From positions 1 to 28,917 of the forward strand of contig CATZMZ010000014.1 in NCBI GenBank assembly GCA_958421945.1: a DNA stretch of 28,917 bases. The letters run 5' to 3'. This document shows positions 1 through 7,445 of this stretch, piece after piece. The position numbers and the translations under genes were made by a program. Source of the stretch: an uncultured Eubacteriales bacterium (GTDB lineage Bacteria; Bacillota; Clostridia; Christensenellales; Borkfalkiaceae). A model generated the notes under the pieces. The model had not been told where the DNA came from. It saw nothing but the letters and a program-made list of their open reading frames with translations, and did not search any database. Within the stretch, counting starts at the first letter, position 1; each line of letters begins with the position of its first letter.

Positions 1-52
1 TACGCAATATCTTGTGCTTTTTGTCTGTTGTAGCTTTTTCGTACAACAAAGA

Positions 53-407
53 TGGTGGAGATGCGGAGACTTGCACTCCGGTCTTGAACGCCTAACCAAA
101 AACTTCTACATACTTATCCGACGTTTATTCCCGAATACCGCACGCCCGTCGGAGGGCTTTGCGATATTCACGATTTCTAAATTCCGCAACAAGATAGAAA
201 TCAATTTCTTATTGCCGTTCCCCGCCTTATTCACGCTCCATCCCGTTCCGACGGGAAAAAACAGGTGAAACGTACGCTTAATTAAGCAGCGTATGCTAAA
301 TTTTGATTATTGTTAGCATTTAAATTTAAGTTCTCGTTTTAACGAAGCCGAGCCTTCGGTATGCTTACTTTTTGACCGTAACGCCCAATCGAATCTATAA
401 CACCCCC
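53..407 (-). ncRNA. ssrA: tmRNA (transfer-messenger RNA), complete
   Basis: Rescues ribosomes stalled on broken mRNAs by acting first as alanyl-tRNA and then as a short mRNA that adds a degradation tag; it works with SmpB, encoded just upstream on the same strand. The 5' end reads GGGGGUGUUAUAGAUUCGAU, which carries the GAUUCGA-type D-arm analogue. The 3' end reads CAUCUCCACCA with an encoded CCA. The first seven bases pair with CAUCUCC (G-U pairs allowed) to make the acceptor stem. A five-pair T stem (CGGAG/CUCCG) closes a seven-base loop. A tag reading frame ending in AA lies in the middle. The 355 nt length is normal for a one-piece tmRNA. Placement after rnr and smpB matches many Firmicutes. 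No clear promoter is visible in 408-512, so it may be cotranscribed with smpB and trimmed by RNase P. Confidence 0.95.
282..317 (-). other. tmRNA tag-peptide reading frame (ANNNQNLAYAA)
   Basis: Inside the tmRNA, the frame GCT AAC AAT AAT CAA AAT TTA GCA TAC GCT GCT TAA encodes ANNNQNLAYAA. A resume codon for alanine, an Asn-rich start and an Ala-Ala end are typical of tags. The final residues AYAA differ from the more usual ALAA. The exact resume codon is inferred from frame and composition. Confidence 0.8.
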
Positions 408-512
408 ATGTGTTTCGTTTTTTTACTTTGGTTTCCTCTTGATTACGGATTGATTTTTTGAATAATATGTGTAAATTTTCACATAACCTGCTTTTAATAT
501 TCTCACTTTTAT

Positions 513-965
513 TTAATAATCTTTTAACATTCTTTCTTTTTCTCTATTCAAGTCTTTTTCTTTCAGAGTTTGCTTTTTATCATAAGTATGTTTGCCACGA
601 CAAACGCCCAGCTCAATTTTAATCAGCGCGCCCTTAAAATAAAGTTTTAACGGGACGATGGTTAAGCCCTTTTGTTCTGCTTTTTCTTTAAGCTTAATAA
701 TTTCCTGTTTATGGAGTAAAAGCTTTCTGTCTCGTCTTGCGTTTTTTTCGTTAAAAGCCGTTGCCTTATCATAAACGGAAACGTGCATGTTTTTTATAAA
801 AAGCTCGCCGTTATAAACGGTGCAAAAGCTATCTTTAAGGTTGCAATTCCCCATTCTCAACGACTTAACTTCACCACCGTCAAGAACTATACCGCATTCG
901 ATTCGTTCTAAAATAAAATACTCGTGCGAAGCAGCCCTGTTAAGACAAATAATTTTATCTTCCAT
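513..965 (-). CDS. smpB: SsrA-binding protein SmpB
   Basis: Binds the tRNA-like end of tmRNA and delivers it to the A site of stalled ribosomes. The 150-residue length is normal. Family blocks are visible: NRAASHEYFI (9-18), GGEVKSLR (30-37; most relatives have GTEVKSLR), RRDRKLLLHKQEI (77-89), LTIVPLKLYF (101-110) and RGKHTYDKK (123-131). It ends in the basic tail expected to lie in the mRNA channel. It starts 12 bases after the rnr stop and is followed downstream by ssrA, its RNA partner. No usable Shine-Dalgarno sequence precedes the ATG: the nearest AAAGG is about 15 bases away. A TATAAT lies only six bases upstream of the ATG, so it may be made from a leaderless transcript as well as by readthrough from rnr. 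Confidence 0.97.
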   Translation of the reverse strand: MEDKIICLNRAASHEYFILERIECGIVLDGGEVKSLRMGNCNLKDSFCTVYNGELFIKNMHVSVYDKATAFNEKNARRDRKLLLHKQEIIKLKEKAEQKGLTIVPLKLYFKGALIKIELGVCRGKHTYDKKQTLKEKDLNREKERMLKDY

Positions 966-971
966 AGAAAT

Positions 972-1000
972 ATTATACTACCTTTTTTTCGTTTTAGCAA
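972..1000 (-). promoter_or_regulatory. sigma-A promoter candidate immediately upstream of smpB
   Basis: TTGCTA (995-1000), a 17-base spacer and TATAAT (972-977). The predicted start of transcription, about seven bases past the -10 box, falls on the A of the smpB ATG (965). Seen by eye; the -35 matches four of six consensus bases. It overlaps the 3' end of rnr. Confidence 0.5.
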
Positions 1001-2909
1001 GATAATTTTCGTCACATAATGTAAATTCCGCGCGTTGAGCGACTATATTTACGCCCGCAACCTTGATTTTAACAGATTGTCCGAGCTTAAACGTATAAAT
1101 GCCGTTCGAAAGCGTAAAAGCTTTTCTGTCGCATTCGTAACGCCTGCCGCGCATAGTTTCCGTTTTAACCAACCCCTCGACGCCGTTGTGAAGTTCAACG
1201 AATATTCCGTTGGGAATTACGCCGCTGACGACGCCGTCAAACTCCTCTCCGACGTAATTATCGATATACAATATTTTATAATAATCGTCAACCGCACGTT
1301 CCGCTTCTTCGGCATTTTTTTCTTTTTCGGAAGAATGAATCGCTGCCTGCTCGACGAACGAACGATATTTTTCCTCTAACCCCGCCGTGCCGTTTTTCAA
1401 AAAGTCCTTTATTATTCTATGCACTGCAAGGTCGGGATATCTCCTTATCGGCGATGTAAAATGACAATAATGCTTTTCGCCCAAGCCGAAATGCCCTATT
1501 TGTTCGGGACTGTATTTGGCTTTTTGCATCGTTCTTAACATTATTCTGTTTATCAGAGTAAATGCGGGCGTTCCCTCGGCAGACTTAAGAACTGTTTGAA
1601 AATCTTTCGGGTAAATATCGTCCTTTTTATGCTTGCATTTAACCCCTAAACCGTCCAAAAACTCGTAAAACCGCTCTAACCGCTCCTCAGTCGGCTTCTC
1701 GTGAATGCGATAAATAAACGGAAGTTCTATATATCCGAAATATTCGGCAACGGAACAGTTTGCCGCTATCATAAACTCCTCGATAAGTCCGTGGGCGCGG
1801 TCATTCTCGGCAGCGGTAACGATTATTTCGCCATTCTTGACCGTAATCGAGCTTTCCTTAACGTCAAGATTAACGCTACCGTTTCTGCACCGTTTTTCGT
1901 ATAAAATATCAGCAAGCTCACGCATTTCCAAAAGTTCGTTAACGAACGGCTCATTCTCTTTAATAGCCGATTCATCCCCGTCGAAAATACGCTGAACGGT
2001 ATCATAGGTAAAACGTTTCTTACTTTTTATTACGGACGAAACAATTTCGCTGTCCACCACTTCGCCAAGCCCGTCGATTTTCATTATGCAAGAAAGAGTA
2101 AGCCTGTCCTCGTTTTCTTTTAGAGAACATAACCCGTTTGAAAGCCTTTCGGGAAGCATGGGAATAACTTTTTCGGGAAAATAAACGCTTGTTCCGCGTT
2201 CGAACGCTTCCTCATCCAAAGCAGAATCCGCCTTAACGTATTCGGAGACGTCAGCAATATGAACCCCGAGCAAATAAAAGCCGCCTTTTTTTCTTAGCGA
2301 AACAGCGTCGTCAAAATCACGAGCGTCAGCGCCGTCGATGGTAAAGCATACTTCGTTTCTTAAATCTTTGCGCCCCGTTAGATCCGCTTTTGTCAGTTCG
2401 TCGGAAAAGCGTCCGGCTTCCTCGGTAACGAGTTCCGGAAATTTGTCGGGCAACTTATAATTAAATAAAATCGACTTTAATTCGGCAGTTTTATCGAATT
2501 GTCTGCCGAAAATTTTGGTAACGATACCTTCGGGATTCTTCTTTTTAGGGTAAGCTAAAATTCGACAAACGACTTTATCTCCGGCTTTTGCCCGCAAGCC
2601 TTTGCCGAAAGGAATAAAAACATCCGTAAAATATTTATTATCGTCCGGCGTAACGAATCCGCCGCTTTTACAGGTAAAATACGTGCCGACAAGTTCGGAA
2701 ATTCCGCGGGAAATAATTTTTAACACCCTTGCGGTCGTTCTTTCTCCGATACCTTCCGTCGTTTCTGCAAGAACGGTATCGCCGTGCATCGCTCCGCGCA
2801 AGTCTGAATGCGGAATAAAATAATCGGCTTTGCCGTCCTCGTCGGGAATCAAAAATGCGTATCCGCGCTCGTTACCCTGAATTCTACCTTCGATTAAACC
2901 TTTTTTCAT
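978..2909 (-). CDS. rnr: Ribonuclease R (RNase II/RNB family 3'-5' exoribonuclease)
   Basis: Processive 3'-5' exoribonuclease that degrades structured RNA and, with tmRNA/SmpB, the non-stop mRNAs freed from stalled ribosomes. The domain order is cold-shock OB folds from the N-terminus, the RNB catalytic domain with the aspartate motif DGADARDFDDA followed by GVHIADVSEYV, the RNB signature HYCHFTSPIRRYPDL, and a C-terminal S1 domain (EFDGVVSGVIPNGIFVEL). From the ATG it has 643 residues, shorter than many RNase R proteins because the N-terminal helix-turn-helix region and the long basic tail are absent. A TTG two codons upstream (2915) is an alternative start. Neither start has a Shine-Dalgarno sequence, while an extended -10 lies right before them. 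A terminator separates it from secG. Confidence 0.95.
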   Translation of the reverse strand: MKKGLIEGRIQGNERGYAFLIPDEDGKADYFIPHSDLRGAMHGDTVLAETTEGIGERTTARVLKIISRGISELVGTYFTCKSGGFVTPDDNKYFTDVFIPFGKGLRAKAGDKVVCRILAYPKKKNPEGIVTKIFGRQFDKTAELKSILFNYKLPDKFPELVTEEAGRFSDELTKADLTGRKDLRNEVCFTIDGADARDFDDAVSLRKKGGFYLLGVHIADVSEYVKADSALDEEAFERGTSVYFPEKVIPMLPERLSNGLCSLKENEDRLTLSCIMKIDGLGEVVDSEIVSSVIKSKKRFTYDTVQRIFDGDESAIKENEPFVNELLEMRELADILYEKRCRNGSVNLDVKESSITVKNGEIIVTAAENDRAHGLIEEFMIAANCSVAEYFGYIELPFIYRIHEKPTEERLERFYEFLDGLGVKCKHKKDDIYPKDFQTVLKSAEGTPAFTLINRIMLRTMQKAKYSPEQIGHFGLGEKHYCHFTSPIRRYPDLAVHRIIKDFLKNGTAGLEEKYRSFVEQAAIHSSEKEKNAEEAERAVDDYYKILYIDNYVGEEFDGVVSGVIPNGIFVELHNGVEGLVKTETMRGRRYECDRKAFTLSNGIYTFKLGQSVKIKVAGVNIVAQRAEFTLCDENYLAKTKKR

Positions 2910-2917
2910 ATACAATG

Positions 2918-2926
2918 ATTATAACA
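2918..2926 (-). promoter_or_regulatory. Extended -10 promoter of rnr-smpB-ssrA
   Basis: TGTTATAAT is an exact extended -10 (TGnTATAAT). No good -35 is visible, which is tolerated with extended -10 promoters. Transcription would begin around 2909-2912, at the rnr start codon itself. It follows the secG terminator, which fits the start of a new unit. Confidence 0.55.
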
Positions 2927-2951
2927 ATAAAAGAAAATTCCGTCGTATTCT

Positions 2952-2982
2952 AAAAAAAATCGGCGGTTAGAAGAAACCGCCG
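2952..2982 (-). terminator. Rho-independent terminator after secG
   Basis: Perfect eight-pair stem CGGCGGTT / AACCGCCG at 2961-2982 with a six-base loop. On the minus strand it is followed by A and then eight T residues. It lies 22 bases after the secG stop and ends the pgk-secG transcript. Confidence 0.9.
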
Positions 2983-3004
2983 AAATCCTTTTAAATAAAA
3001 GTAA

Positions 3005-3295
3005 TTAAGCAAAAAGCGCAACGATAGCAAACGCTATGCATAAAACCGCAAAAACGATACCGCTGATAACGGTAAGTTTCTTCATTTTATGTTCAAACGT
3101 TTTGCTTCTGTTTTTACCTAAAAACGTTTCGGTAGTTCCGCCGTTAAGAGCGCTGACGCCGGAAGTATTGCCCGGTTGGCATAATACGACGAGAATGATA
3201 AATAAAGCACAAATCGCCATAATGACGAGCGCAACGATTCTTATAATCGGCCATACGTTCCAAAATCCGCCGGACGCCATCAACAAATAATTCAT
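3005..3295 (-). CDS. secG: Preprotein translocase subunit SecG
   Basis: Small accessory subunit of the SecYEG protein-conducting channel in the cytoplasmic membrane. The protein has 96 residues with two hydrophobic segments (about 13-39 and 73-95). They are joined by the family's glycine/serine-rich loop, which carries the QPGNTSGVSALNGG and ETFLGKNRSKTFEHKMKKLT pieces. The ATG has a good AGGAGA ribosome binding site at 3302-3307. Placement between gpmI and rnr is the classic Firmicute order. It has its own promoter candidate and is closed by a terminator. Confidence 0.95.
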   Translation of the reverse strand: MNYLLMASGGFWNVWPIIRIVALVIMAICALFIILVVLCQPGNTSGVSALNGGTTETFLGKNRSKTFEHKMKKLTVISGIVFAVLCIAFAIVALFA

Positions 3296-3318
3296 AATTT
3301 TTCTCCTGAAATCAAAAT

Positions 3319-3347
3319 ATTATACGCAAAATCAAATATTATTTTAA
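3319..3347 (-). promoter_or_regulatory. sigma-A promoter candidate of secG
   Basis: TTAAAA (3342-3347), 17-base spacer, TATAAT (3319-3324). A second possible pair, TTGTAT-N17-TAAAAT, overlaps it upstream. Both lie in the 109-base gap between gpmI and secG. Confidence 0.5.
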
Positions 3348-3404
3348 CATAAAATCGCTAAATATACAACTGTTTTTCGCTAATATTTTATTTTTGTTAG
3401 ATTT

Positions 3405-4976
3405 TTAATCGTTAATAAGGCTTTCCCCCGTCATTTCCTTAGGAACGGGTAAATGCATCATATCTAAAAGCGTAGGCGCGATATCACAAAGTTTGCCGCC
3501 CGATTTAAGGGTTTTGCCTTTAAATTCCTCACCGACGACTATTAACGGAACCACGTTTGTAGTATGTGCGGTAAACGGATTGCCCGTTTCGTCAAGCATC
3601 TTGTCGGCGTTGCCGTGGTCGGCAGTAACGATTGCAGTTCCGCCCTTCGATAAAACCTTATCGATGACCTTACCCACACATTCGTCAACCGTTTTAACGG
3701 CTTTAACCGCCGCTTCGAACACACCCGTATGCCCCACCATATCGCAGTTGGCAAAGTTTAAAATAACCACGTCGTACTTGTCGGAATCTATTTCTTCGAT
3801 AACTTTTTCGGTTACCTCGTAAGCACTCATTTCGGGTTTCAGATCGTAAGTCGCAACCTTCGGCGACGGAATAACAATCCGCGTTTCGCCCTCTACGGGC
3901 GCTTCGAGCTTGGCGTTGAAAAAGAAAGTAACGTGCGCGTATTTTTCCGTTTCAGCGATATGCAACTGTTTTAATCCGAGCGAAGAAAGATACTGCGGCA
4001 ACGTATTATCGATTTCATCGGGCGGGAAAGCGACGTTCACGTCCTTAAAAGACGCGTCGTAAACGGCAAACCCGGTATAAACAGGTTCTAAAAACCCGGT
4101 AATTCTTTCGAAAAACATGTTCTTGTTTTTTTCCGAGTCGAAATACGGCGTAAAATCCTTTTGAGATATCGCTCTCGTGATTTGTCTTGCCCTGTCGGGA
4201 CGAAAATTAAAGAAAATAACCGAATCGCCTTTTTCGATAAGCGCGACGGGGCGTCCGTTTTCCACGACGTTGGTAGGAAGAACAAACTCGTCCGTAACGC
4301 CTGCGGCGTAGCTGTTTTTCAAAGCCGATAAAGCGTCGTCAGCCCTCTCTCCTTTACCGGCGGTAAGCATTTCGTAAGCCTTTTTCGTCCTGTCCCAGTT
4401 ATTATCCCTGTCCATTGCGTAATATCTGCCGCAAACGGAGGCGATTTTCCCGTAACCGAGCTTATCGATTTCGGCTTGAAGCTCCGCAACGAATTCAACG
4501 CCCGATTTCGGATCGGTATCTCTACCGTCCATAAAACAATGAACGTACGTGTTTTTAACTCCGCGGCGTTTAGCCATTTCCAAAAGAGCGAAAACGTGCG
4601 TGATATGCGAATGAACTCCGCCCGTCGATAGAAGCCCGTATAAGTGAAGCTGTTTATCGTTATTTACGGCGTTATCCATAGCTTTAACAAGCGCGGGATT
4701 TTCAAAAAAATCGCCGTCCTCTATCGCTTTGGTGATTTTGGTTAAATCCTGATAAACGACCCTGCCTGCACCGATATTCAGATGCCCGACTTCGGAATTG
4801 CCCATCTGTCCGTCGGGCAAACCTACGTCCCTGCCGCTCGCGCCGATATACGTTGACGGATAAACGCTGAATAATCTTGCAACGTTGCCCTCGCCCGCAG
4901 CATAAATCGCATTCCCGTTTTTAACGCCCGAATGACCGTAGCCGTCCATTATTATAATACAATTTGGTTTACTCAT
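3405..4976 (-). CDS. gpmI: 2,3-bisphosphoglycerate-independent phosphoglycerate mutase
   Basis: Interconverts 3- and 2-phosphoglycerate in glycolysis and gluconeogenesis, using two metal ions and a phosphoserine intermediate. The 523 residues match the family. Visible residues: Asp11 (metal) in IIMDGYG; the nucleophile Ser61 in QMGNSEVGHLNIGAGR; GGVHSH (119-124); FMDGRDTDP (substrate binding); NFANCDMVGHTG; DHGNADK (453-459); and a metal-binding His471 in TAHTTN. It follows pgk and tpiA on the same strand, 130 bases after tpiA. Its ATG has no Shine-Dalgarno sequence. TATAAT and TATAAA hexamers lie 10-22 bases upstream, but without a convincing -35. Confidence 0.97.
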   Translation of the reverse strand: MSKPNCIIIMDGYGHSGVKNGNAIYAAGEGNVARLFSVYPSTYIGASGRDVGLPDGQMGNSEVGHLNIGAGRVVYQDLTKITKAIEDGDFFENPALVKAMDNAVNNDKQLHLYGLLSTGGVHSHITHVFALLEMAKRRGVKNTYVHCFMDGRDTDPKSGVEFVAELQAEIDKLGYGKIASVCGRYYAMDRDNNWDRTKKAYEMLTAGKGERADDALSALKNSYAAGVTDEFVLPTNVVENGRPVALIEKGDSVIFFNFRPDRARQITRAISQKDFTPYFDSEKNKNMFFERITGFLEPVYTGFAVYDASFKDVNVAFPPDEIDNTLPQYLSSLGLKQLHIAETEKYAHVTFFFNAKLEAPVEGETRIVIPSPKVATYDLKPEMSAYEVTEKVIEEIDSDKYDVVILNFANCDMVGHTGVFEAAVKAVKTVDECVGKVIDKVLSKGGTAIVTADHGNADKMLDETGNPFTAHTTNVVPLIVVGEEFKGKTLKSGGKLCDIAPTLLDMMHLPVPKEMTGESLIND

Positions 4977-5040
4977 ATTTTAAATGTTTATAATTATAAT
5001 TGTCTTTTTAAGTTTGTTTCGTTTGTTTTTTTTCGCGCGA

Positions 5041-5077
5041 CGGCGCGGGAATCCGAAAATCACGAATTCCCGCGCCG
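5041..5077. repeat. Perfect 12-bp inverted repeat between tpiA and gpmI
   Basis: CGGCGCGGGAAT (5041-5052) and ATTCCCGCGCCG (5066-5077) flank a 13-base loop. On the transcribed minus strand the stem is followed by TCGCGCG and a run of A, not T, so it is not an intrinsic terminator for tpiA. It may be an mRNA-stabilising or processing hairpin within the glycolytic transcript, or a dispersed palindromic repeat. GAGCG/CGCTC forms a second small stem next to it (5077-5094). Confidence 0.6.
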
Positions 5078-5106
5078 AGCGATAAAATACGCTCTTTTTA
5101 AGCGTT

Positions 5107-5859
5107 TCAGTCCTTATAATTTACGATAGCGGCAAAATCGCTTGCCTTTAATGCCGCGCCGCCGATAAGACCTCCGTCGATATTTCTCATCGCCATAAGT
5201 TCTTTGGCGTTAGCGGGCTTCATGCTGCCGCCGTATTGAATGCGAAGAGATTTCGCAACCTCCGCGCCCCAGGTCTTTTTAACGAGATTTCTGATAAATC
5301 CTATGGTTTTGTTGGCGTCGTCCGCGGTAGCGGTTTTGCCCGTACCGATTGCCCAAACGGGTTCGTATGCGATAACGATATTTTCGAAATCTTCTGCGGT
5401 AATATCTTTAAAGCCTTCCAGAACTTGCTTTTTAAGAACTCTCTTGGTTCTGTTCTTTTCTCTTTCGGTAAGCGTTTCACCGACGCAAACGATGGGCTTT
5501 AATTCTTTTGCAAGAGCCTGTTTAAGTCTTTTATTTACGCTTTCGTCCGTTTCGCCGAAATACTGACGGCGTTCGGAATGTCCTATAATAACGTATTCAA
5601 CGCCTATCTCTTTAAGCATTTCTGCGGAAATTTCGCCTGTAAACGCTCCGCTGTCCGCCCAAGCCACGTTTTCTGCGCCAAGGTGAATTTTGCTGCCTTT
5701 AACTGCTTCCGAAACCGCCCAAAGGTCGGTGTAAGGAACGCAAACGACAACTTCGGGTTTAGACTTTGCCACAAGCGGTTTAAGCTCGTTGATAAGCGCG
5801 GTTGCTTCCGCAACGGTTTTGTTCATTTTCCAGTTTCCAGCAATTATGGGTTTTCTCAT
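5107..5859 (-). CDS. tpiA: Triosephosphate isomerase
   Basis: Interconverts dihydroxyacetone phosphate and glyceraldehyde 3-phosphate in the cytoplasm. The 250-residue TIM barrel has all catalytic residues: Asn9 and Lys11 in AGNWKMN, His94 in IIGHSERR, and Glu166 in AYEPVWAIGTGKTA. The YGGSMKP phosphate-binding loop follows near the C-terminus. The ATG is preceded by GGAGA at 5866-5870. It lies 40 bases after pgk and is part of the pgk operon. Confidence 0.98.
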   Translation of the reverse strand: MRKPIIAGNWKMNKTVAEATALINELKPLVAKSKPEVVVCVPYTDLWAVSEAVKGSKIHLGAENVAWADSGAFTGEISAEMLKEIGVEYVIIGHSERRQYFGETDESVNKRLKQALAKELKPIVCVGETLTEREKNRTKRVLKKQVLEGFKDITAEDFENIVIAYEPVWAIGTGKTATADDANKTIGFIRNLVKKTWGAEVAKSLRIQYGGSMKPANAKELMAMRNIDGGLIGGAALKASDFAAIVNYKD

Positions 5860-5899
5860 AATTTGTCTCCGTAATATAGTAAAATTTTATTTATTTTTA

Positions 5900-7213
5900 T
5901 CAGTCTTTATCGTTAAGACATTCGATTCCGGGTAATTTTTTCCCTTCGAATAACTCTAACGATGCTCCGCCACCGGTTGAAATATGCGTCATTTTATCGG
6001 CAAATCCGAGTTTCGTAACTGCCGCCGCGGAATCACCGCCGCCTATTATCGTAGTAGCTTCCGTTTCGGCAAGAGCCTGCGCAACGGCTATCGTACCCGC
6101 AGCAAAACAGGGATTTTCGGAAACGCCCATAGGTCCGTTCCAAATAACCGTTTTCGCGTTTTTAACCGCGTCCGCGAAAAGCTTGCAGGATTTAGGTCCT
6201 ATATCCAAGGCCTCCTCGTCGGCAGGGATTGAATCTATATCGTGAATAAAAGAGTCGATTTTAGCGTCGATGGGGTCGGGGAATTTTTTAGCCGACACGA
6301 TGTCGAGCGGTAAATAGAGCTTTTTGCCGAGTTTGTCGGCTTTTTCCATCATTTCCGTGCAATATCCGATTTTTTCGGAATCGACAAGCGAATTGCCCAC
6401 TTCGTAGCCTTTCGCTTTAAGGAACGTGTAAGCCATACCTCCGCCGATAATCAGCGTGTCGCATTTTTCGAGAAGGTTGCTTATAACGTTAAGCTTGTCG
6501 GCAATTTTTGCGCCGCCGAGAATCGCCACGAACGGACGAACGGGGTGTTCGAGCGCGTCAGCCATTACGGAAAGCTCCTTTTCGATAAGGAATCCGCAAA
6601 CCGCGGTTTTAACGAAGCCGTATTCGACGATAGCGGCGGTAGTCGCATGCGAACGATGAGCAGTTCCAAACGCGTCGTTTACGTAAATATCGCAGTAAGA
6701 CGCGAGCTTTTTGCAGAACGCCTCGTCTCTTTTTTCTTCGCCCGCCTCGAAACGGGTATTTTCGAGAAGAACAACTTCTCCGTCTTTAATATTTGCGACA
6801 GCCGCGTCGGCAGAAGCGCCTACGACGTCGGTTGCAAAATTAACCTTTTGACCGAGCTTTTCGGAAAGTCTTTCGGCAACGGGACGAAGCGAAAGTTTCT
6901 CCTTATCTTTGAGTGCTTTTTTAAGATATTCTTCGGTAGCGGCGGCACGCTCGTTTTCGGGCAGAGCCTCCACGGCTTTTTTCTCTTTCTTATTAAGACC
7001 GAAGCCGGGGGTTAAAACGTTATGGGGTTTGCCCATATGCGAACAAAGAATAACCTTCGCCCCGTGTTCCACGAGATACTTAATCGTGGGCAGTGCGCCG
7101 TTAATTCTCGTTTCGTCGGTAATAACGCCGTCTTTCATAGGCACGTTAAAATCGACCCTGACAAGACATCTTTTACCCTTAACGTCCACGTCTTTTATTG
7201 TCTTTTTGTTCAT
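5900..7213 (-). CDS. pgk: Phosphoglycerate kinase
   Basis: Transfers phosphate from 1,3-bisphosphoglycerate to ADP, the first ATP-yielding step of glycolysis. Family motifs: RVDFNVP (19-25), a CSHMGKP block (57-63), AHRSHATT, GGAKIADKLNV, NGPMGVSENP and the C-terminal GGGDSAAAV and STGGGASLELFEGK nucleotide-binding loops. At 437 residues it is longer than the usual 390-400. The excess is a charged stretch of roughly 35 residues at about 65-105, rich in Lys, Glu and Ala, between the GKP and SLRPVAERL blocks. I believe related clostridial Pgks share such an insert, but could not check. GGAGG (7221-7225) lies seven bases before the ATG. It is the first gene of the operon, behind a consensus promoter. 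Confidence 0.97.
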   Translation of the reverse strand: MNKKTIKDVDVKGKRCLVRVDFNVPMKDGVITDETRINGALPTIKYLVEHGAKVILCSHMGKPHNVLTPGFGLNKKEKKAVEALPENERAAATEEYLKKALKDKEKLSLRPVAERLSEKLGQKVNFATDVVGASADAAVANIKDGEVVLLENTRFEAGEEKRDEAFCKKLASYCDIYVNDAFGTAHRSHATTAAIVEYGFVKTAVCGFLIEKELSVMADALEHPVRPFVAILGGAKIADKLNVISNLLEKCDTLIIGGGMAYTFLKAKGYEVGNSLVDSEKIGYCTEMMEKADKLGKKLYLPLDIVSAKKFPDPIDAKIDSFIHDIDSIPADEEALDIGPKSCKLFADAVKNAKTVIWNGPMGVSENPCFAAGTIAVAQALAETEATTIIGGGDSAAAVTKLGFADKMTHISTGGGASLELFEGKKLPGIECLNDKD

Positions 7214-7283
7214 AGGAGAACCTCCGTAATAATTATTTCGTTTTACTATCTCACATATTCCCTATTTTATCATACTATAAAAC

Positions 7284-7312
7284 ATTATAAAAACAAATCC
7301 GCCGTTTGTCAA
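7284..7312 (-). promoter_or_regulatory. Consensus sigma-A promoter of the pgk operon
   Basis: TTGACA (7307-7312), a 17-base spacer and TATAAT (7284-7289): all twelve consensus bases at optimal spacing. Transcription should start near 7277, leaving a leader of about 60 bases. It is physically superimposed on the terminator of the upstream gene: the -35 hexamer starts in the hairpin loop and the -10 follows its T tract. Confidence 0.85.
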
Positions 7313-7328
7313 TCGTTTAACGGCGGAT
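7287..7328 (-). terminator. Rho-independent terminator overlapping the pgk promoter
   Basis: Perfect 10-pair stem ATCCGCCGTT / AACGGCGGAT (7297-7306 with 7319-7328) around a 12-base loop. The minus strand continues as TTGTTTTTATA. It would end transcripts of the Na/Pi-transporter gene, whose stop lies about 120 bases upstream. Confidence 0.8.
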
Positions 7329-7445
7329 ATAGGGTTTTTACGTCGAAATTTGTACCGTTTTTAACGCTTAAAACTAAAATAAAACTCAAATTTCCGGTAT
7401 TCTGACGCGCATGCGGCAAAATTGCGAATAGAAATCATAAAATTT

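Noticed and set aside
27..47. GTTGTA/TACAAC inverted repeat just after the tmRNA 3' end as terminator
   Set aside because: Only six pairs and no T run on either strand; may act in 3' processing but cannot be called a terminator.
14..268. 84-codon plus-strand frame at the left edge
   Set aside because: Lies wholly inside the complementary strand of the tmRNA.
4987..4998. TATAAT/TATAAA before gpmI as a third leaderless promoter
   Set aside because: Distance to the ATG is 10-16 bases and no acceptable -35 or extended -10 accompanies it; left as a note only.
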